From positions 1 through 11,147 of the forward strand of contig JAKBHQ010000158.1 in NCBI GenBank assembly GCA_021836665.1: a DNA stretch of 11,147 nucleotides, in the 5' to 3' direction. The notes beneath the pieces were generated by a model, which was not told the DNA's origin, searched no databases, and worked only from the letters and a program-made list of their open reading frames with translations. Of this stretch, positions 6,801 through 11,147 are shown one piece after another. Numbering within the stretch: the stretch's first letter is position 1; the number at the start of each line of letters is the position of its first letter. The translations under genes and the position numbers were made by a program. This DNA comes from Thermoplasmata archaeon. Lineage in GTDB: Bacteria; Actinomycetota; Acidimicrobiia; Acidimicrobiales; Acidimicrobiaceae.

Positions 6801-7361
6801 ATTGAGGGAAAGACCAGCGTAGGTGAAGTTAGACGATCCAGCTAGTACTGCTGAGTGGGTGGGGTGTTCAACTATAAAGGCCTTACCGTGTAGAAAGCCA
6901 TCGATGTATCTCCGGACCTCGACCTGTCGGTCACCTATGTCGTCGGTCGCCTCCAGCCAGGCAACCATGCGGCGACTGGCTGAGTCGTTTGCTCGTGAGA
7001 ACGCTGTTAAGTCCCGCTCAACCTTGAGCCACTCCTCGTGTTCCGCCAAGACTCTGGAGAGCCAGTCGGGGTCATCGGCGTTTTGGTGACGATCGAGCTG
7101 CGTCAAGCCGGCTTCGGGTTCAGCGCCAAGTAGTAAACGAACCTTTTTGACTCTGGAGAGCTGTTCAGCAACGAGGGAAAAGCCGCCAACGTTGATATAC
7201 GCAGAGGCGATAGCCATAGTCGGCGGGTTATTAAGTGCATCGAGTGACCCACCGATCAAGAGGCGGACCTTATCGGCAACTGTTTCAGGGACACATGGAT
7301 CATTCGTTGCAAAGACGGGAGGGAATCGTTCGGGATTAGCTTGATTCAGATCTTGACCCAC
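3885..7361 (-). CDS. PLD-nuclease / SNF2-helicase fusion, DrmD-like defence protein
   Basis: 1158 residues, predicted to translocate on duplex DNA and probably cut it. The N-terminal phospholipase-D-like domain (about 30-215) has a single H158-G-K160 motif, E165 where the classic HKD motif has Asp, and GSSNFTYAGL (175-184). One motif per chain implies that two chains build an active site, as in Nuc and BfiI. The SNF2 core follows: DEVGLGKT (284-291), DEAH (368-371), TATP (400-403), then TVIFSSYAD (706-714), TTDVLSEGVNLQ (791-802) and QRSGRIDRIG (821-830). A long helical segment lies between the lobes (about 500-690). Residues about 935-1158 match nothing I know. The GTG start follows the methyltransferase stop by 2 bases, with GGAG 9 bases upstream, so translation is probably coupled. 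The SNF2 assignment is firm; nuclease activity is inferred. DrmD of class 1 DISARM is the nearest named relative, but an N-terminal PLD domain is not what I expect of it. Confidence 0.9.
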   Translation of the reverse strand: MGQDLNQANPERFPPVFATNDPCVPETVADKVRLLIGGSLDALNNPPTMAIASAYINVGGFSLVAEQLSRVKKVRLLLGAEPEAGLTQLDRHQNADDPDWLSRVLAEHEEWLKVERDLTAFSRANDSASRRMVAWLEATDDIGDRQVEVRRYIDGFLHGKAFIVEHPTHSAVLAGSSNFTYAGLSLNRELNLGYPNTGETYLVQKWFDGLWDQSQPYDLASLYQERWEPHAPYLIFLRMLYELYGDQDQDNRYDAGLSLTKFQRDGVARMLRLLDRHGGVLVADEVGLGKTFLAGEVIRRAVEVDRQRALVVCSAAIKQSVWDPFLDRFGFSRRVKAYSYDELRLRYERGDTGAFRRELDDYALVVIDEAHNLRNPSTLRAEAVNSLLGGKFPKKVVLLTATPVNNSLFDLYTLISYFIKNDGEFASLGIPSIREYIKSAQELDPESLSPHHLFDLMDQVAVRRTRRFVKKNYRLDTVTLDSGREEIIKFPTPKVNRINYELDHGGLELLDRTLAAISVADDQPLVVPFSQRHATAERLLLARYTPSAYLRSGTLETYQIRNSGLLRSALLKRLESSPHALMRTFTTMIDSHRAFITALDKGLVLAGDALSEWTSSDAEDLDAYIADLDEKTLSQVQYARDFHQVELKQDVEDDLGLLEELQAFAETVANSSDSKAQRLVDDLREIARAAMKIDTSGLSESSRRKTVIFSSYADTIRDLHEQVRIAISNASTDDPLAAYRGRIAPAIFGSRGSTDQKQRAIDIARFAPETAGALTSTSATTLEDQFDLLLTTDVLSEGVNLQQAGHMVNYDLPWNPMRLVQRSGRIDRIGSRHDYIEIDCFFPADRLDMMLGLEGTLMRKLAYADAAVGTGQVLPGQRSKTEVVLADTKQQIRDLANERPDLFESNGDIGAISGEEYRRRLSKDFDDASFKKKVVALPYGSGSGFISPSATSNGYVFCIKIANHKQPWFRYVPVDDQWNPLLDTDPDGNARFLIDDDTLTSLSNADPGDEPIDRHLPHDVYDHAFEAWEIVAADAYESWERLTNPNNLLPVIEKPFRDAVELVLTYGGYLGIDEQGSLAARLNGRWGGDVKRAVRVLLSSDQHSRRDKVDQLKVLADEYGLSIPKPVEPLTPVSRGEVRLVAWMAVGRRLLKTSDVGH
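3891..3922 (-). other. Stem-loop at the 3' end of the helicase mRNA
   Basis: On the minus strand GCCGACGTCT and AGATGTCGGC form a 10-bp stem with one G-U pair around a 12-base loop, ending 3 bases before the helicase stop codon. On the plus strand the same position would be a C-A mismatch, so the structure favours the operon transcript. No U-run follows. It could protect the mRNA 3' end or help termination; it also encodes the last residues of the protein, so chance is not excluded. Confidence 0.4.
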
Positions 7362-7363
7362 TA

Positions 7364-10300
7364 CTACACGCTCCAGCTCTCGTAATGAGTTACTACTGCA
7401 TCAAGGCGTACTTTGTAATCCCAACCAATATGGAAGGTCTCAAAGATATGAATGAGTTGGGCCTCGGTGAGACCATAGAGGTGGGCAACGACTGCATCAA
7501 GCTCTGCAATGAGATCGTCCCTCTCCACTTGAGTGGTGACGGAGCCCACCCCAACACCGACTTCCTTTGCCCAGGTGGCAAAACGATCATCAACGGCGGC
7601 TAAGCGTCCAGCGATCGTGATGACTCGTTGTCTGTAGGGGCTATCAGGTGTTGGGCGGGGGATGGGCATAGGGTTGAGCAGCTCGAAACTCAACTGGAGC
7701 TCGATGAAGCGCCGAGCATACCAATCGAATGGAATCGAGGACAGAACTCCCATCAAATATGCCTCGTCGGGGCTTGATCCCTTGCTGAGAAGGAGATAGG
7801 GAGATTTATTTACGATCATCATTCTGGGCGGCAAGAGGCACGCGATCATCGTACGGGTGTTAGTCGAATTCGTGACATCCCGAAACGCAATTCTCGCTCG
7901 CTCCCAGGGGCGAGGCGTGAGCTGCTCCTCGCTCAGTCCATAGAATGCAGATCGGCGGTTGTTCCGTTGGTTCGCTAACTTGCCTTCGAGAAACGGGAGG
8001 ATCTCCGCTGAGTGGGCATAGGCGTATGGCGGGCCGAAGTCGGGGTTCCAGAGGTTGAAGGAGCCACCGGTCAGCACTCTGATGTCACCAATGGGAGCAT
8101 TGAGGTCGAAGTCGTAGAAGCGCTTGTCAATCGAGGCGTCCAGCTCCCTAATAGGCCGAAACTCGAATCCCTCTTTAGAGTCAAAGCGCGGGTGCGCCCT
8201 AAGTGCGAGGAAGACCTCCACAGCTTTCTTGTCGGGTAACCGAGGAAAGGCTGCGGTTGAGGACCAGGACTGAAACTCCGATGCTGATACCTCAAAGAGC
8301 AAGTCGGCACCCTTTGCAAACGCATCCTCGGAGTGAAAGGGCCCGTTGAAGGCAACGAGATGGTCGGGGGATTTCTGAATGCAGACCAAGCCGACGTTGT
8401 ATCGGGGGTCAACTTCTTCGAAGACCCACTGTCTTGCATTCGTGAGTAGCGACACCGACGAGAATCGTGCATGCTCGAGTATCTCTGCCCGCCAGAGTTT
8501 TGTGCCAGAACCAGCTAAGGCTCCTCGGGGCAGGACGAGTCCAATGTAGCCACGCTCTGCCATCAGTCGATAGTTCCGCCACGCAAAGGCTTGGTAGAGG
8601 TCGATATCTCCAGAGCCAATACAGCGATAGGGAACCTTGGAGATGACGGAGCGAAGAAAGTCCGCAGTTTGGATGTCGGCGTGGTACTCCAACAGCAGCT
8701 CGGGGCGTTCTTCTTTCATCTCTTTGATTTTGCGATTCTTGTCAATCTGAGGAAGTGACCGGAGCCCTGGAGACCGAAGGCCCCACCAGACCTGTTCTTC
8801 TATCTTGACCTTCTCCCACGGAGGGTTCCCGATCAACACGTCAAACCCGGCCCGTTCTCGCAAAAACACCTCGGGGAAGAGGTAGGGCATATGAGCGGGG
8901 CGGAGCTTTTCGATGAGTTCTACAACTGCTGGACTCTTGGCAATCTGCGCGACAGCGTCTTGTCGTCCGACAACAGAGGCATCAACGATGCCGAGCCGTA
9001 TCGCAATGGCCAAGTCAAAGCGCGCTTTGGTGGGAGCTGCCTGGGCTTGGGCTTGAAGCGTGATTGTTTGCGCCTCTTGGATGTCGGAGGCCGTTGCTTC
9101 TGATGCTGCGGCTACTTGGGAGAGTAGGTCTGCAGCTACCTCGAGTTGTTCTTCAATGTCTCGCCGGAAAATACTGACAGCACCAGCAATCTGTCCTTTG
9201 ATGGGAGGATCAAGCTCTTTGAGTGCCTCATCGATATCACCAATGCCAGTAAGAGAGTTCCCCCAGACAAGTCCATGGTCAAGGGAGCTCATTGCAAGTC
9301 CAGGCACGAAGGTGTGGATCCAGATGGCGACTCGAGCGAGCTCCACCGCAATCTTGTTGATGTCAAGGCCATAGATGCAGCGGCGTGCAATTTGACGTCG
9401 GAGGAGCGATGATCGCGCGATCTCAATATCTTGGGAGAGCTCTCCAAGTGCATCGTGTGCAGCTCGCTCTAAGTTCTTAAGCTCATCTTCAATTTCTGGT
9501 AGTGGATACGCGTTCAAGAAGGCCACCATCTTTGTTTCCATTTGATCAATGGCAGAGACTAAGAAGTGCCCCGATCCCATCGCAAGGTCCGCAACTCGAA
9601 AGTCGAAGAACTTCCGAGCAGCCTTCGGCTGATCACCGTTACTGAGAAGCTGTTCTATCTCCTCTAAGTGTTGATCAAGAGCTGGGACGAGGGAGTGTTC
9701 CAGTAGGTGATCGACAACGAAAGAAGGAGTGAAGTATGACCCCGTCGACTTTCTCATTCCCGAGGCATTATGGAAATACGGCTGACCAGCTCGAGCAAGA
9801 GGCGTGACGCCTTTCTTCGCGGGAATCCACGCTCCGTCCTTGTCGACGACAAGATCGGACTCCGCCAAGGAAAGTGAGCTCTCTAGGAGTCCTTCGTAAA
9901 TGGTTCCGAATTCACGGACGCTGAGCGACCGAAAGTCCACAGGACCAGTGTCATTGTCGTCAGTGACATCGACCAAGAGGGAGTGAAGCGCAGGCACTAA
10001 GATGTCATTAGAGAGAGTGATACGTGAAAGCAGAGTCCCCTCTTGGTCACTGTCGGAGAAGAGCCCTCCGTTATACGCCGGGACTCCCCAGGCGTGATCG
10101 CCTTTGTCAATGACCCCCCAGACAGTGAGCAGGTCTTTGTAGTACGAGTCCGAGGACGACCCCGATTGTGCAACTGCTTGTTGTGCTGTTGGACTCTGCT
10201 CCGCAAGCTCCTTGGCAATGGACTTGAGCGCATGGCAGTCATAGGTAGTATTTCTCCCATACGGAAGCAGTGCCCGGTCCTCTCCGTAGGCTTGGAACAA

Positions 10301-11147
10301 GATCCGAAACAAGATACGCAGCGTCGCCCCGTAGGCAACATCAAGTCCAGCCTGATCAAGAGCGATTCCGAGCCGTGTCATCTCCTTGGCAACCGCAACC
10401 GAGAGGGTTGGTATGACCTCTTCGTAGACCCTTGTGCGGAGACGTTTTCCAAGTGATGCAGCAAAACGTGAGCTATCGCGTAGGAACTCTTCCGTTGAGC
10501 CCTTGGGTCCGAGTGCATCGGCAGAGAAAACAAGGGGAACAAGCGGCTTGTATTGATCGTCGACGACAGCAAGATCGACCTCAAAGAACGTCTCCGATTG
10601 CCCTTTGCGTCCTACACCTTCATTGGGCTTTGCTGAGTACAGCCGTATTTGGGATCCTTTGAGGGCAATGAGCCACGGGACTTCCTTTGCTTGCGCAATA
10701 GAAAGCCCGTGAGACACCGGAGACTGCAAGAACCGTTCGGACTTAGCGGAGAACGACTCCTGATCTTCCAACAACACTGCCACTGCGCGAGTGGCATCAG
10801 CCTTGTTCTTGAGCAGCACAACTGAACTGCCCTCCCAGAACGTCTGAAAGCCCAGTGCCTTGATAAGAGATTCGCCTCGTAGTTCAAGAAGCGGCTCTGC
10901 TCGTTCGGCCATTGCACCCCAGTCTCCTCGTTCAGGAGCTGAGGACCGTAAGAAGTGAGAGGCGAAGAGACCTGTGTTACTTACACCAGGCATGGCAGTT
11001 GTGGTGAGAGAATCGAAGTAACGGACCAACAAGTTGCGAGCCGCTGCACCCGAAGGCTCCACAAGACACGCCTGGAGAATACGAGTCGCCTGTGAGAGCG
11101 GAAGTGGACCTGTAACGGTGGCATCTTCGGAGGGTAAGTAATGCCAG
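7364..11147 (-). CDS. Eco57I-type N6-adenine DNA methyltransferase (COG1002), 5' partial
   Basis: Likely methylates adenine in a specific DNA site, marking self DNA. The frame remains open to the window edge: 28 codons precede the GTG at 11062, including TVTGPLPLSQATRILQACL, which reads like real protein. The true N-terminus is therefore outside and the GTG is probably internal. Numbering from that GTG, visible parts are an N-terminal region (to about 220), LFRILFQAYGEDRALLP (251-267), YNGGLF (330-335), SVREFGTIYEGLLE (381-394), STGSYFTP (439-446), AdoMet motif I AMGSGHF (494-500), YGLDINKIAVELAR (564-577), a coiled-coil-like insert (about 630-700) and the catalytic NPPW (746-749, DNA 8816-8827). 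The C-terminal third ends in a TaqI/Eco57I-like target-recognition region, with NPMPIPRP (1130-1137). I see no PD-ExK nuclease motif in the visible part. Cleavage is probably supplied by the downstream PLD-SNF2 protein. DISARM DrmMI, BREX PglX and type IIG enzymes share this architecture. Confidence 0.9.
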   Translation of the reverse strand, partial: WHYLPSEDATVTGPLPLSQATRILQACLVEPSGAAARNLLVRYFDSLTTTAMPGVSNTGLFASHFLRSSAPERGDWGAMAERAEPLLELRGESLIKALGFQTFWEGSSVVLLKNKADATRAVAVLLEDQESFSAKSERFLQSPVSHGLSIAQAKEVPWLIALKGSQIRLYSAKPNEGVGRKGQSETFFEVDLAVVDDQYKPLVPLVFSADALGPKGSTEEFLRDSSRFAASLGKRLRTRVYEEVIPTLSVAVAKEMTRLGIALDQAGLDVAYGATLRILFRILFQAYGEDRALLPYGRNTTYDCHALKSIAKELAEQSPTAQQAVAQSGSSSDSYYKDLLTVWGVIDKGDHAWGVPAYNGGLFSDSDQEGTLLSRITLSNDILVPALHSLLVDVTDDNDTGPVDFRSLSVREFGTIYEGLLESSLSLAESDLVVDKDGAWIPAKKGVTPLARAGQPYFHNASGMRKSTGSYFTPSFVVDHLLEHSLVPALDQHLEEIEQLLSNGDQPKAARKFFDFRVADLAMGSGHFLVSAIDQMETKMVAFLNAYPLPEIEDELKNLERAAHDALGELSQDIEIARSSLLRRQIARRCIYGLDINKIAVELARVAIWIHTFVPGLAMSSLDHGLVWGNSLTGIGDIDEALKELDPPIKGQIAGAVSIFRRDIEEQLEVAADLLSQVAAASEATASDIQEAQTITLQAQAQAAPTKARFDLAIAIRLGIVDASVVGRQDAVAQIAKSPAVVELIEKLRPAHMPYLFPEVFLRERAGFDVLIGNPPWEKVKIEEQVWWGLRSPGLRSLPQIDKNRKIKEMKEERPELLLEYHADIQTADFLRSVISKVPYRCIGSGDIDLYQAFAWRNYRLMAERGYIGLVLPRGALAGSGTKLWRAEILEHARFSSVSLLTNARQWVFEEVDPRYNVGLVCIQKSPDHLVAFNGPFHSEDAFAKGADLLFEVSASEFQSWSSTAAFPRLPDKKAVEVFLALRAHPRFDSKEGFEFRPIRELDASIDKRFYDFDLNAPIGDIRVLTGGSFNLWNPDFGPPYAYAHSAEILPFLEGKLANQRNNRRSAFYGLSEEQLTPRPWERARIAFRDVTNSTNTRTMIACLLPPRMMIVNKSPYLLLSKGSSPDEAYLMGVLSSIPFDWYARRFIELQLSFELLNPMPIPRPTPDSPYRQRVITIAGRLAAVDDRFATWAKEVGVGVGSVTTQVERDDLIAELDAVVAHLYGLTEAQLIHIFETFHIGWDYKVRLDAVVTHYESWSV
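7371..7374 (-). promoter_or_regulatory. Ribosome binding site for the PLD-SNF2 gene
   Basis: GGAG on the minus strand lies inside the last codons of the methyltransferase gene, 9 bases before the GTG at 7361-7359. It supports that unusual start, which lies only 2 bases after the upstream TAG. No ATG lies upstream in this frame before a stop at about 7401, and the next ATG inside (codon 49) would cut into the PLD domain. Confidence 0.6.

Noticed and set aside
10043..10456. 137-codon plus-strand frame inside the methyltransferase gene
   Set aside because: It is antisense to a well-supported gene, has no recognisable motif and no ribosome binding site that I can defend.
7364..11147. Methyltransferase considered as a complete type IIG restriction enzyme
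   Set aside because: No PD-ExK motif is seen in the visible N-terminal part. The missing N-terminus keeps the option open, but the adjacent PLD-SNF2 protein is a more economical source of cleavage.

Overview
The window holds two blocks, both transcribed on the minus strand. The right two thirds (about 3885-11147) is a two-gene phage-defence / restriction-modification type operon. The left third is dominated by one IS21-family insertion sequence (about 279-3650). There are no RNA genes or CRISPR arrays that I can see. GTG starts, mid-to-high GC and the style of the IS21 element, including a vestigial cysteine-rich third gene of a kind I associate with actinobacterial IS21 elements, suggest an actinobacterium. 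This taxonomic guess is weak.

Layout, left to right. Positions 1-278 are unassigned flank with one perfect hairpin (129-150). Positions 279-3650 are the IS21-like element, bounded by related inverted ends (279-362 and 3569-3650). Reading leftward it carries istA (3494-2124, DDE transposase) and istB (2127-1342, AAA+ helper), joined by an ATGA overlap. Next comes a shattered zinc-ribbon gene (about 1345-985) whose pieces lie in all three frames. A gene-free stretch of about 600 bp (363-984) with several strong inverted repeats separates this from the left end. Positions 3651-3884 hold a short plus-strand frame abutting the IS end, possibly the 3' remnant of an interrupted gene.

The defence operon reads right to left. 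First is a large Eco57I/COG1002-type N6-adenine methyltransferase (7364-11147) whose reading frame stays open to the window edge, so its true start is outside. Two bases after its stop a GTG-started, 1158-residue protein begins (7361-3885). It fuses an N-terminal phospholipase-D-like nuclease domain to a full SNF2 helicase and a long unassigned C-terminal region. The inferred division of labour is that the methyltransferase marks self DNA at a specific site, while the translocase/nuclease acts on unmarked DNA. The nearest named relatives I can offer are the DrmMI/DrmD pair of class 1 DISARM, but no drmA, drmB or drmC is visible and I do not expect a PLD domain on DrmD. The module may be a DISARM-like variant, a free-standing two-gene restriction system, or the 3' end of a longer operon continuing beyond 11147. 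The IS21 copy sits just past its 3' end and may mark where further defence-island genes were lost or displaced.
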